A model generated the notes under the pieces. The model saw only the letters and a program-made list of their open reading frames with translations, was not told the DNA's origin and searched no databases. This document shows positions 17,841 to 29,465 of a DNA stretch of 64,000 bases, piece after piece (position 1 is the stretch's first letter; each line of letters opens with the position of its first letter). The position numbers and the translations under genes are program-made. The stretch is from Saprospiraceae bacterium (GTDB lineage Bacteria; Bacteroidota; Bacteroidia; Chitinophagales; Saprospiraceae): NCBI GenBank assembly GCA_016709995.1, contig JADJLQ010000001.1:2142001-2206000 (forward strand), written 5' to 3'.

Positions 17841-18149
17841 TCAGGTAAGTTTTACCTGAATATCGACACCGGACGGGAGCTCTAATTTGGAAAGCGCATC
17901 TACCGTCTTTTGCGTAGGCGTATAGATTTCGATGAGGCGCTTATGGGTCCTAAGTTGAAACTGCTCCCGAGCTTTTTTGTTTACGTGTGGTGATCTTAGC
18001 ACCGTGTAAACTTCTCTCTCGGAGGGCAGCGGAATCGGACCCGTAACCACAGCACCGCTGTTGCGGACCGTCTTTACGATCTTCTCCGTAGACTTATCAA
18101 CCAGATTGTGGTCGTAAGAGCGGAGTTTGATTCTAATCTTTTGATTCAT
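17841..18149 (-). CDS. rpsJ: 30S ribosomal protein S10
   Basis: Head protein of the small subunit; also the antitermination partner NusE. The 102 residues begin MNQKIRIKLRSYDHNLVDKS and contain GPIPLPSEREVYTVLRSPHV. It follows fusA directly by 32 bases; no tuf gene lies between, as is usual in Bacteroidota. Confidence 0.99.
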   Translation of the reverse strand: MNQKIRIKLRSYDHNLVDKSTEKIVKTVRNSGAVVTGPIPLPSEREVYTVLRSPHVNKKAREQFQLRTHKRLIEIYTPTQKTVDALSKLELPSGVDIQVKLT

Positions 18150-18181
18150 TTCCCTTTTTTAAAAATTACTTTATTATAATA

Positions 18182-20320
<2,139 letters not shown>

Positions 20321-20346
20321 TAGATGGGTCGTTAATACTATTTATT

Positions 20347-20814
20347 TTATCTAAAACTTGCAAAAGCCCGGTTGGCTTCTGCCATTTTATGAATGTCTTC
20401 TTTCTTTTTTACGGCAGCCCCTTCACCTTTTTGAGCGGCTATAATTTCAGCTGCCAGTTTTTCAGCCATTCCTTTGCCAGCTCTTTCCCTGGCATAGCGG
20501 ATCATCCACTTCATACCAAAAAATACTTTACGGTTAGGTGGTAATTCTGAAGGGATCTGAAAAGTGGCTCCGCCAATACGACGACTTCTCACTTCTACAT
20601 GGGGCATCACATTGTCAAGGGCTTTACGCCAGATTTCCAGCTCACTTTCTTCGCCAGACTTAGCTTTTACGATGTCCATGGCATTGTAAAAAATGCTTTG
20701 AGCTCCTGATTTTTTGCCACTCCATTGCAGATTGTTAATAAATCTGCTGACTAAAGTGTCACTGTATCTTGGATCGCCCTGAATGGCTCTTGCTTTTGGT
20801 TTACGCTTCCTCAT
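20347..20814 (-). CDS. rpsG: 30S ribosomal protein S7
   Basis: Primary 16S rRNA-binding protein that nucleates the 30S head; in some bacteria it represses the str operon. The 155 residues begin MRKRKPKARAIQGDPRYSDT and contain the signature NVMPHVEVRSRRIGGATFQI. It lies 28 bases after rpsL. Confidence 0.99.
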   Translation of the reverse strand: MRKRKPKARAIQGDPRYSDTLVSRFINNLQWSGKKSGAQSIFYNAMDIVKAKSGEESELEIWRKALDNVMPHVEVRSRRIGGATFQIPSELPPNRKVFFGMKWMIRYARERAGKGMAEKLAAEIIAAQKGEGAAVKKKEDIHKMAEANRAFASFR

Positions 20815-20842
20815 GCATTAATTCTTTAATCCGTTATAGATT

Positions 20843-21217
20843 TTATTTCTTTGGTCTTTTAGTACCGTATTTTGATCTTGATTTCTTTCTATTATTAACA
20901 CCAGCAGTATCTATAGCACCGCGAACGATAGTATAACGTACTCCGGGAAGATCTTTGATCCTACCCCCGCGTACTAATACCATTGAATGCTCCTGCAGGT
21001 TATGGCCTTCTCCCGGGATATAAGCAATGACCTCAATACCATTGGTCATACGAACCTTGGCTACTTTACGGAGGGCTGAGTTAGGCTTCTTAGGGGTAGT
21101 GGTATATACACGGGTGCATACGCCTCTTTTTTGTGGGCATCCATCCAGAGCACGTGATTTGCTCTTAGCCTTCACTACTTTTCTACCTAAACGTACCAGT
21201 TGATTAATGGTTGGCAT
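20843..21217 (-). CDS. rpsL: 30S ribosomal protein S12
   Basis: Decoding-centre protein and first gene of the super-cluster. The 124 residues begin MPTINQLVRLGRKVVKAKSK. Both Lys positions linked to streptomycin response are Lys here, in TTPKKPNSALRKVAKVRM and RGGRIKDLPGVRYTIVRG, so the sequence looks wild-type for that drug. The 5-prime side contains a plausible promoter. Confidence 0.99.
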   Translation of the reverse strand: MPTINQLVRLGRKVVKAKSKSRALDGCPQKRGVCTRVYTTTPKKPNSALRKVAKVRMTNGIEVIAYIPGEGHNLQEHSMVLVRGGRIKDLPGVRYTIVRGAIDTAGVNNRKKSRSKYGTKRPKK

Positions 21218-21294
21218 ATCAGAAATTCATTTATTACTTATTGATTATCAATGATTTTCAATCAAAAAAGTGTTATTTTTTTCAAAAGTGTCTG

Positions 21295-21302
21295 CAAAGA
21301 TA
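21295..21302 (-). promoter_or_regulatory. Putative promoter -7 element of the ribosomal super-cluster
   Basis: On the minus strand this reads TATCTTTG, a full match to the Bacteroidota -7 consensus TAnnTTTG, about 78 bases before the rpsL start. The -33 region is A/T-rich without an exact TTG at 19-21 bases. The long 5-prime leader could hold regulatory structure, but none was recognised. Confidence 0.55.
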
Positions 21303-21339
21303 TGATTATTTTTGAATTGAAAAAAAAAGTTTTGTAAAA

Positions 21340-21804
21340 ATGAATTCGTTAACAAAGATAAGAAAAGCAGTATTCGAAGACCTGGGGGCCATACTGGACC
21401 TGGTCAGAGCGTTGGCCAGATATGAACAGGCAGAAAACGCGGTGACCGCTACGCTCCAAGATTATGAAAAAAACTTCCTGGAGGGAGTTTTTGAGGCCTT
21501 GGTAGCGGAGGATAAAGACCAAAGAATCATCGGTACTACTATATATTATCTAACGTGGAGCACGTGGAAAGGCAGGATGCTCTATCTGGAAGACTTTGTA
21601 GTGGCTGATTCAGATCGAGGTCAAGGAGTGGGCAAACTATTATTTGACAGTTTGCTCCAGGAAGCGATCTCCATGGACTGCAGGCTACTCAAGTGGCAGG
21701 TGCTGGACTGGAATATCCCTGCTATTAACTTTTATAACAAATATGATGCGATTATAGAAAAACAATGGTGGAATGGAAAATTGATCCTGGATCAGCCAAA
21801 TTAA
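21340..21804 (+). CDS. GNAT-family N-acetyltransferase (diamine/spermidine acetyltransferase-like)
   Basis: Predicted acetyl-CoA-dependent transferase. The 154 residues carry the GNAT acetyl-CoA loop DRGQGVGKLLFDSL (motif A) and the C-terminal WNIPAINFYNKYDA (motif B). The segment YYLTWSTWKGRMLYLEDFVV followed by that loop strongly resembles the spermidine/spermine N1-acetyltransferase (SSAT) group, so a polyamine or other amine substrate is likely but not proven. It is divergent from rpsL and convergent with the kinase-cyclase gene, 7 bases apart. Confidence 0.85.
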   Translation: MNSLTKIRKAVFEDLGAILDLVRALARYEQAENAVTATLQDYEKNFLEGVFEALVAEDKDQRIIGTTIYYLTWSTWKGRMLYLEDFVVADSDRGQGVGKLLFDSLLQEAISMDCRLLKWQVLDWNIPAINFYNKYDAIIEKQWWNGKLILDQPN

Positions 21805-21811
21805 TCGCCAC

Positions 21812-24800
21812 CTAGGCCAGTTTAACGTAGTACATATTTATACTACCCTTGTTTTTAGCTTGAATTTTACCGCGGTATTCACATGGTAATTGGTCTTTGA
21901 CCATTTGATAAGTAGACTCTGACAAATTGATTTTGCCGGATGCGGAAGAGGATTCCAGCCGTGAAGCGGTATTGACTGTGTCCCCCCAGATATCATAGAC
22001 ATATTTCCTCAAACCAACTATACCAGCAATGACAGGACCACTGTTGATGCCGATACGGATATCAAACAAACAATTGTTATCAGGGTTTTTGACCCAATTT
22101 AATATGTCAATAGCTGCATGACATGCTTTGAGAGCGTGGTCTTCGAAGATTCTGGGCAGGCCGCTTACTGCCAGGTAGGCGTCTCCAATAGTTTTGATCT
22201 TTTCCAATTCATGTTTATCGATGATCTGATCGAAAGCAGCAAAACACTTATTGAGTTCATAGACCAGCTGGATAGGAGATAAACTTTCGCAGATGGTAGT
22301 AAAATTGACAAAATCAGTAAAGATCACAGTGACATTGCCAAATTGTCTAGCTTCACTTTCACCTTTTGTCTTCAATTCTCTCGCTACTTCGTCTGGTAAG
22401 ATGTTGAGTAACAGAATGTCTGATTTTTTACGCTCACTTTCGGCCAGTTGTTTTTGTTCAAGAGCAACCTGGGTTTGAGATTCGGCGATAAGTTTTTGTT
22501 TTTCAAGATCTCTTGTGCGTTCGGTTACCTTGGATTCCAGGTTTTCGTATAACAAAGCATTGTCAATGGAAATACCAATCTGCCCCGAAAGCATATTGAG
22601 CACCTCAAGTTTATTGGCTGTAAAAACGCCTTCTAAAAGCTTGTTTTCCAAGTAAATAAGTCCAACTTTATTGCCCTTATTGGAAAGTGGGATACAAATC
22701 ATGGATTTAATTTGATGGTCAATCACATAATCGTCTTTCTGGCTGATTTCATCCCGAAGGGCATTGTTGATCGCTCTGACTTCCTGGGTCCGCCAGGAAT
22801 AATTTATCAAAGTTTGCGGCACTGATTTGCTGTCTGAAAGCGGGATAGAGATATTGCTTTGGATTGGATCCGGACCAGCCTGACCCTCTGCGACTATATA
22901 CAATTCTGCCTCTTTAGGTATGAGGAGAACACCTCTTTGAGCTCCGGCATTTTCCAAAAGTACACTCATGAGTCTTTGAATCAGCTCATCCAGTTTGATT
23001 TTGCTGGAAATGCTATGTGAAGCTTTGATTAAAGAACTATAATCCAGGGCAGCTATGGAGAAGTTAGTTCTGGTAGAACCTGACTGATTGATGATCCTCT
23101 CGTTGAAGAGATCGGGTCGTGCGATCATCATATGTCTGCATTTGCCAAAGGCAGCCCATTGATCGTACAAGTCATAAGCATCTTTCAGATAATAATTGCT
23201 TTGTTTAGTGACCCCAGATAAATGTTGGGCAATTCTTTCATTGGCGAGGGCTGCAAATTGGGTAAAGCCATGTTTGGTCGCTGCTACAATCGCCTGCTCC
23301 AATAACTTAATGGCTTCTGCAATGCGACCGGCCATATAGCTCTCTTCAGCTTGAAGGATTAATAATTGTTGTTGAAAATTTTCAGGACAGCCTTTAATCC
23401 AATGATGGAACCACTTTAGATTTCTTTTTAATATTTTTTTGTACTTCCGTTTTTGGGCAAGGTCAAATGTGTGAAACTGCGACGATATCAACAGGCTATA
23501 GTAGAAGTACCATTCTGAAAGGAAATAATGGCCCAAAATAAATACCTGTAAATCATCACCTTCATCAGCCCATTTTAGTCCCTCTTCGTGCCTGAGGAAA
23601 TAATAATAATAAGGGAGCTTAAAATTGTAATAAAAAGCAACATTAGTTTGATTGCCAATCTCCTTTATATTTTTCAAAAAATCAATCTCTTTAAAATCAC
23701 CACTGTCCCATTCGCCAGTAGCATCAGTCGTCCCAGTCAAAGCCCTGGCTAATTGAATGGAAGGGCTAATAAAATTGATACCGGCATCGATTTTATTGTC
23801 TTTAAGATATTCGATGTATTCGGATGTGCTCTCTAAAGAATCTGTGAGCCTAAGGCCACCACTTAATTTTTTCCAAAAAAACAATGAAATGGCATAGCCT
23901 GCAAAATTGGGATCGCCATTCATCAGACAAGCTTTGACATTGTCAACGATGTCACCCAAATTGTCTGTCAAAGGATGTTTCCATTGGTTATAAAACGCAT
24001 TGACTGTATAATCCAGTTTCGTTTTAATTATAGAACTCTTTGTGCGCTGGTGCAGTTTTCGGGTAATATCCCAAAGGGCAAACCCTCTTTTGGAGAGCCC
24101 GATTCCTGAATAGGCAATCACCGAAAAGCCGGAAAAACCCCAGCCTGAGGCATCTGTAAACCCAAACTTTAAATAATGCCTGATAATCCTCAATACTACT
24201 ATGACCATCAAATTTTGATCGACCTGGTAGGCACTGGTGGCTATATCTATCAAAAATTGGTTGATAGCGATGATTTCAGGGTCATTACATTCCGGAAGGT
24301 TGTATAATTTTTCTTTATCCTTATACCTGGTGGAGAACAATAATAGATATTTGGCTACTTCCAAAGATGCTTTGGTCTGAATAGCCCATTTACCTTCAGG
24401 AAAGTGAATATCATACAGACTCATCGCTTTTCTTCCGAGGGAAAGCGATTTTTGAGTGTTGCCTATTTTTAAATACAGCGCTGCATGGATATAATATATT
24501 TTGAGCTTTTCTAGGTTTGTTCTGGCGTATTTCAAGAGCTGTCCGAAAAGTTCTTCGGCACCTGTGTGATTGCCATTCAGGGATTCGCTTTCACTTAACT
24601 GTGAGAGTATATCAAAAGTGAGGTTGTAATCAGACTGCCAGGATTGGGTGGGCAAAAAATCTCTGGCTGCAATCAGGTATTTGATGGCAACATCATAAGA
24701 AGTAGAATCCTTGGCTTTTTCACCTGCTTTTAGGAAAAGCTTTGCAACGGATATTCTTTCAGCTGGGTTGGTAATAAGATCGAGACACTGGATGTAGTGA

Positions 24801-27022
24801 CTGACTATATCAAATAAGGCATCGTTTAATTTTTCAGGTAATATTCTGGAATGCAATATTCTGGCTGTCTTCAGATGGATATCGTTACGTTCGTTGATCG
24901 GTATCAGAGCATATGCAGATTGCTGTACCCTATCGTGAAGAAATTTAAAACTTATACCCAGATTTTCTGATTCGGACTCAAAATCACTATTTATTCCCTC
25001 ATTGAAAAGCGAAAATGTACGATACTTAAGATCTATAGAAAGCAGATAGCCGGTATTCAAAGCTGGTTGTAAAGCCTGGAATACATCTTTTTGCCTGATC
25101 TGCATGGCCGCTGCGAGGGTGGCGATGTTAAATGAATTGCCCTGGACAGCTGCAAATTTTAGAGCCTCCGTCGTTTGAAGAGGCAAAGCGATCAATTCTC
25201 TCGACATCAGATCTATGACATTGTCTGTGTACGAAAGACGCTCTATTTTATCCTGATCCCAGGTCCAACGATCCTGAAGATCAAGGTAGACCAATTTGTT
25301 TTCATACAATGACTGCAAAAAACGATTGATAAAAAATGGATTGCCCTGTGTCTTAATAAAAACATGTTTGCCGAGCTCATTTGCCTGATCGAGACTCATA
25401 CCAAAAGAATCAGCGACTATCTGGATGGTGGTGTCTTCATCCAAAGGCTTCAGGTCAATCTCTACAACATTGACATTTTCTTTTTTGATCTGTTGAATGG
25501 ACAAGGACAGTGGATGCATTTCGCTCACTTCATTATTGCGATATGCGCCGACGATCAAGATGTCACCAACCGACCTCCTCAAAGTTAGGATCCGCTCTAT
25601 CAAATTTAACGAAGGCAGATCAGACCACTGTAAATCATCCAGAAAAATCACAAGGGGATGATCTGAGGAAGTAAAACAATAAATAAAATCCAGCAATACC
25701 AATCTAAACCTATACTCCTGTTCTGCCGGCGGTAATTTTTCAGACGGGGGAAGACTACCGATGATATATTCGAGATTGGGCAATACCTCATTGATCAACA
25801 CTGCATTGGAACCCAGGACATCTAAAAACTTTGCTTTCCAGATCTGGATACTTTCATCACTTTCGGCCAGGATGTTTTTGATCAGACTATCAAAGGCTTC
25901 AATGAATGCGAAATAGGGTATGTTTCTTTTGAATTGATCAAATTTGCCTGAAATAAAAAGACCATTTTTTTCTATTACCGGTCGTTGAATCTGTTTTACC
26001 ACCGCTGACTTTCCGACGCCGGAATATCCTGCAACCAAAGCCAACATGGACCTGGAATGCGCCAAATTGGCATAACTAGCTAATAATTGAGCTATTTCTG
26101 TTTCTCTGCCATATAAGCGCTGGGTTTTACGAAATTTGCCTGCTTTATCTTGTAATCTTGTTTTAAACGAATTAGTAAGCTGTCCTGATTCAATCTGGCT
26201 TTCGAGGATCTTGAGATCGTGGCGGATCCCGGCAGCACTTTGATACCTGTCATCGGGAATTTTTTCAAGCAACGTAGAAACTAAAAGATCCAATCCAATT
26301 GGAATATTCGGGATAATTTTTTTGAGGGAGGCCGGTATCCGGGATAAATGAAAATGGATGACCTCCAGCGCATCTGCCGAATCAAATGGGGGTTTGCCAC
26401 TCAGCATTTCATAAAAGACAATGCCTAATGAATAAAGGTCACTGGCCGGAGTAATCGAATAACTGGTGCGTCCTGTTTGTTCCGGAGAGACATAAGTCAG
26501 GGTACCTTCGATACTATCGGGCAGGAGGATCTCTTGTTCTTCATTCATAAAATTGGTGCTGATACCAAAATCTATGAGTTTGACTTTATTGGCCTCGGAC
26601 ACCAGAATATTGTTAGAATTAATGTCTTTGTGAATGATGCCATGGGAATGAATATAGGCTAAAATATCAGTGAGCTGCAGGGCAATATGGAAAAATTCAC
26701 GAAGTGATATCGGCTTTTTAAACAACCTCGACTTAAGCGATTCGCCATCAAAATATTCTTCAACTATACAGACTGATTTGAGCTTAGAATATAAATTGTA
26801 TACTTTGATCACACCATCATGATCGAGCTTCTTTAGTGTATTGTATTCATGACTAAGCTTTGAAATTTTGAGTATGTCCTTGTTCTCCGGTCTATTTATT
26901 TTAAGGACTACTTCCTGATTGGTTTTTAGGTCAATGGCTTTAATCACTTCATGCCCTTCGTCTTTGTATATAGTGACCAAGGGATCAAATCCTTCTGGAA
27001 TAAATAAGCCGCTTTCGTTCAT
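21812..27022 (-). CDS. Ser/Thr kinase - AAA ATPase - GAF - adenylyl cyclase fusion
   Basis: A 1736-residue multidomain signalling protein. Residues about 15-275 form a eukaryotic-type protein kinase (VVLKIN, IIHKDINSNNILV, LIDFGIS, SPEQTGR); the catalytic HRD is HKD. About 300-560 is an AAA/STAND-type ATPase (Walker A GYSGVGKSAV, Walker B VIFLDDLQWSD). About 650-1300 is helical and TPR-like. About 1320-1480 is a GAF domain, then a coiled coil (KVTERTRDLEKQKLIAESQ), then a class III cyclase from about 1555 (VIFTDFVNFT, KIKTIGDAYL, YDIWGDTVNTASRLES). The Lys and Asp at substrate positions favour ATP, so cAMP is the predicted product. It resembles the trifunctional kinase/ATPase/sensor proteins of cyanobacteria and Bacteroidota, with a cyclase as output. 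Its start overlaps the stop of the methyltransferase gene by 4 bases (ATGA). Confidence 0.92.
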   Translation of the reverse strand: MNESGLFIPEGFDPLVTIYKDEGHEVIKAIDLKTNQEVVLKINRPENKDILKISKLSHEYNTLKKLDHDGVIKVYNLYSKLKSVCIVEEYFDGESLKSRLFKKPISLREFFHIALQLTDILAYIHSHGIIHKDINSNNILVSEANKVKLIDFGISTNFMNEEQEILLPDSIEGTLTYVSPEQTGRTSYSITPASDLYSLGIVFYEMLSGKPPFDSADALEVIHFHLSRIPASLKKIIPNIPIGLDLLVSTLLEKIPDDRYQSAAGIRHDLKILESQIESGQLTNSFKTRLQDKAGKFRKTQRLYGRETEIAQLLASYANLAHSRSMLALVAGYSGVGKSAVVKQIQRPVIEKNGLFISGKFDQFKRNIPYFAFIEAFDSLIKNILAESDESIQIWKAKFLDVLGSNAVLINEVLPNLEYIIGSLPPSEKLPPAEQEYRFRLVLLDFIYCFTSSDHPLVIFLDDLQWSDLPSLNLIERILTLRRSVGDILIVGAYRNNEVSEMHPLSLSIQQIKKENVNVVEIDLKPLDEDTTIQIVADSFGMSLDQANELGKHVFIKTQGNPFFINRFLQSLYENKLVYLDLQDRWTWDQDKIERLSYTDNVIDLMSRELIALPLQTTEALKFAAVQGNSFNIATLAAAMQIRQKDVFQALQPALNTGYLLSIDLKYRTFSLFNEGINSDFESESENLGISFKFLHDRVQQSAYALIPINERNDIHLKTARILHSRILPEKLNDALFDIVSHYIQCLDLITNPAERISVAKLFLKAGEKAKDSTSYDVAIKYLIAARDFLPTQSWQSDYNLTFDILSQLSESESLNGNHTGAEELFGQLLKYARTNLEKLKIYYIHAALYLKIGNTQKSLSLGRKAMSLYDIHFPEGKWAIQTKASLEVAKYLLLFSTRYKDKEKLYNLPECNDPEIIAINQFLIDIATSAYQVDQNLMVIVVLRIIRHYLKFGFTDASGWGFSGFSVIAYSGIGLSKRGFALWDITRKLHQRTKSSIIKTKLDYTVNAFYNQWKHPLTDNLGDIVDNVKACLMNGDPNFAGYAISLFFWKKLSGGLRLTDSLESTSEYIEYLKDNKIDAGINFISPSIQLARALTGTTDATGEWDSGDFKEIDFLKNIKEIGNQTNVAFYYNFKLPYYYYFLRHEEGLKWADEGDDLQVFILGHYFLSEWYFYYSLLISSQFHTFDLAQKRKYKKILKRNLKWFHHWIKGCPENFQQQLLILQAEESYMAGRIAEAIKLLEQAIVAATKHGFTQFAALANERIAQHLSGVTKQSNYYLKDAYDLYDQWAAFGKCRHMMIARPDLFNERIINQSGSTRTNFSIAALDYSSLIKASHSISSKIKLDELIQRLMSVLLENAGAQRGVLLIPKEAELYIVAEGQAGPDPIQSNISIPLSDSKSVPQTLINYSWRTQEVRAINNALRDEISQKDDYVIDHQIKSMICIPLSNKGNKVGLIYLENKLLEGVFTANKLEVLNMLSGQIGISIDNALLYENLESKVTERTRDLEKQKLIAESQTQVALEQKQLAESERKKSDILLLNILPDEVARELKTKGESEARQFGNVTVIFTDFVNFTTICESLSPIQLVYELNKCFAAFDQIIDKHELEKIKTIGDAYLAVSGLPRIFEDHALKACHAAIDILNWVKNPDNNCLFDIRIGINSGPVIAGIVGLRKYVYDIWGDTVNTASRLESSSASGKINLSESTYQMVKDQLPCEYRGKIQAKNKGSINMYYVKLA

Positions 27023-27879
27023 AAGGGTACGGTCGGTTTAGTAGCAGAGTAAATACAATAATACCAAAGATTCCTGGACAGTGCTTCAAATTGTGCTACC
27101 GAAGCCACTTGATTGCCATGCATGACATCATTCCTGATTTTAGTAAAATGAAGAAACTTACCCAAACCAAGGAGGCTTTTGGACATTTTAAAGAGTTTAT
27201 TTAGAGAAGGCGATACATGCGCTGTGACATCTTTTGGGTCAATGTCAGTGAATCCTGCCTCCTGCATGGAACTCCAGTGCTCATCCCAGGTATCCAGATC
27301 TGGCATGGACCAGCCCGAACACCATGTCTGCAGAATAGCTTCATCTTCTACTGCCAAGTTACGGCCCCGTCGGATGTATTCTGCGATTACCAATCTCCCT
27401 CCGGGCTTTAGCAATCGATATGCTTCCCTGTAAAAGTCCTTTTTTCGTCCTGCGTGGCATAAGCTTTCGCAAGCCCAGACTACATCAAAGCTTGCGTCAT
27501 CGAAAATAGTTTGAGTATAATCTTGTATAGAAAAGTCAACTAAAGAGGTCAGCGCTCTACTTTCAGCTTCGCGCCGGGCTATCTCCACCTGATGCGGCAC
27601 CAGGGTGATACCCGTCACCCGAGCTCCAATATTTTCAGCGACCCAAAAGGTACTTCCCCCTTGCCCGCACCCTGCATCCAAAACATGGTCGGCAGCCATA
27701 ATATTGACCTTTTGGGCCAATATCAAATTCAATTTTTTTAGTGCTTGAGAATGCGTCTCCGTAAAGGTCTCATAATATCCAAAATGTACCGCCCGATCTC
27801 TTTTATTAAGCCATAGTACCCGGTAATCAAACCAGGTATTGTCGTAATACGAAATGATACTTTTCTGTAGATCAGTCAT
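27019..27879 (-). CDS. Class I SAM-dependent methyltransferase (tocopherol/sterol C-methyltransferase-like)
   Basis: A 286-residue predicted methyltransferase. The SAM-binding motif I is HVLDAGCGQGGSTFWVAENI, motif II surrounds FDVVWACESLCHA, and the post-motif LLKPGGRLVIAEYIRRG is typical of the gamma-tocopherol/sterol/glycine-sarcosine methyltransferase group. The substrate cannot be read from the sequence. It lies 51 bases after the MpaB-like oxygenase gene and is translationally coupled (ATGA overlap) to the kinase-cyclase gene, so all three are probably one transcript. A link to modification of a terpenoid or lipid handled by the oxygenase is only a guess. Confidence 0.88.
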   Translation of the reverse strand: MTDLQKSIISYYDNTWFDYRVLWLNKRDRAVHFGYYETFTETHSQALKKLNLILAQKVNIMAADHVLDAGCGQGGSTFWVAENIGARVTGITLVPHQVEIARREAESRALTSLVDFSIQDYTQTIFDDASFDVVWACESLCHAGRKKDFYREAYRLLKPGGRLVIAEYIRRGRNLAVEDEAILQTWCSGWSMPDLDTWDEHWSSMQEAGFTDIDPKDVTAHVSPSLNKLFKMSKSLLGLGKFLHFTKIRNDVMHGNQVASVAQFEALSRNLWYYCIYSATKPTVPL

Positions 27880-27930
27880 TTATACAATAAAATTGCTTTG
27901 GCAAATCAGGCCTAAAACTCAATACTACAA

Positions 27931-29283
27931 TTATAGTGCCCAATGTTCTTTTAGGTCGACTGGGATGCGAAAACCAGATTGTTTTCCTTCCCTAAAATAT
28001 TTGGCTAAAATACCGACGACCACGCCACCGATGGAGCTCATTGCTTTTTTGATAATCTCCTCTTTTATGCCCCTGGAATTGGGATTGTTTGGATCGAGGT
28101 CCTGCAAAACCTCATCAAATACATCGAGCTGAAAATCGACTAAATTTTTATCTCCATCCCCTCTTGAAGTGGTAGGATCGGTCAGTTTTTGATCTGTCCG
28201 ATAGTTTTTGACAGATTCGTTGTATTTCATGAGCTCTTCATGGAATTCACCGTTTAATTGCTCTTCAGTTTCACCGTCTTCTGCCTCATCCCCTCTTGAT
28301 TTTTTAAACAAGGAAGGATATTGTGCTCCAAAGGAGGGGCCCAACACTTCAAAGAACAAATCAGGATAATTATCATCTTTGATCATCTTTTTCATCAGCA
28401 TGAGTGTAAACTTGGTACTGATCAGAAAGGTAGAAATGCACTCTACCAACGCTTTCGCGAGGGCGATACCGGATGCATGATCTATATCCAAAAAAAGGTG
28501 TTTGTAAATGGCCAGCTGCAAATCCCAGGCTTCCGGCACACTATTGGCCAATAATCGATCTTCAATCCCCATGATCTTACCGATAGCCTTCCAGGTATGA
28601 AACCAGGCTTCCTGTTGTTCTGCATTGAGGGGCTGGCCCAGCATGTCCAAGCCTTTAAAAAACTCAAGGGAAAAACACTGATTGGTAGCGATGAGGTCTT
28701 CCTGGCTGATGGGCATACCCCAGGCTTCTTTGTTCCAGGGCTCTCCTTCGGGGTTGGTCAATAGGTTGTAGCGCATAGCAGCATGCATGATGCGTACTTT
28801 GAGCGCGGTGAGGATACCGCGATGCTCTGGATCCCACCAGTCTTTGTCCATGATATCAAACACGAACTGGGCTGTCTCGAATACTCGTCTGGTAGGCTGA
28901 TCTTCCAGGAGTTTGGTCAGTCGCAGGACATTGGCCGGTTTCTCCGCCATATAAGTGTACGGGAGTGCTCTGAAGAACAATATGAAGATGAACTGGACTC
29001 CATTTTCTTTCCAGATTTCGCGGGTCATTTCAAATTTGGAGATGTCGTCAGCTGTGAACGTGGTAGACAATTCTTTTTCTACAAATAGTCGCAAATCATC
29101 CGGCAGATCGGCCGGCACAAAAGCATCATTAGCTGCCATGGCTCTCAATTCATCCCGGTCCGTTTTGAATCGAACGGATTTATATAAGGATTGGACTGCT
29201 GCATCGGCATCAGGGTCCATGATTTGTCGGAATTCATTTAAGTCTGAGTCATTCCAGGAGTTTGCATTTATTTCGTTTTCCAT
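27931..29283 (-). CDS. MpaB / rubber-oxygenase family protein (DUF2236)
   Basis: A 450-residue soluble protein. The middle resembles the DUF2236 family, which includes fungal MpaB and bacterial latex-clearing protein Lcp: the helix KVRIMHAAMRYNL with a conserved His, then WGMPISQEDLIATNQCFS and WFHTWKAIGKIMGIEDRL. Known members are haem or metal oxygenases that cleave polyisoprenoid or terpenoid chains. No signal peptide is seen, unlike secreted Lcp. The C-terminal 80 residues (DAEDGETEEQLNGEF onward) are charged and less family-like. It lies 182 bases after the CHAT genes, with the methyltransferase following. Confidence 0.75.
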   Translation of the reverse strand: MENEINANSWNDSDLNEFRQIMDPDADAAVQSLYKSVRFKTDRDELRAMAANDAFVPADLPDDLRLFVEKELSTTFTADDISKFEMTREIWKENGVQFIFILFFRALPYTYMAEKPANVLRLTKLLEDQPTRRVFETAQFVFDIMDKDWWDPEHRGILTALKVRIMHAAMRYNLLTNPEGEPWNKEAWGMPISQEDLIATNQCFSLEFFKGLDMLGQPLNAEQQEAWFHTWKAIGKIMGIEDRLLANSVPEAWDLQLAIYKHLFLDIDHASGIALAKALVECISTFLISTKFTLMLMKKMIKDDNYPDLFFEVLGPSFGAQYPSLFKKSRGDEAEDGETEEQLNGEFHEELMKYNESVKNYRTDQKLTDPTTSRGDGDKNLVDFQLDVFDEVLQDLDPNNPNSRGIKEEIIKKAMSSIGGVVVGILAKYFREGKQSGFRIPVDLKEHWAL

Positions 29284-29465
29284 AATTTGGTTTTTTAAGT
29301 TGGGGTATAAATTTAGTTAAAATATTTCGATGTGTTAGCTCAATCCAAGCCACTCTAAGAGTTTCAACCATTTACCATAAAGTGAATTATCACTGGGTTT
29401 TTGGAATGTTTTATTGGATTTAAAATGACCAGTTTGAAGCTCATAGATATTTAAAGGAGTTTATT

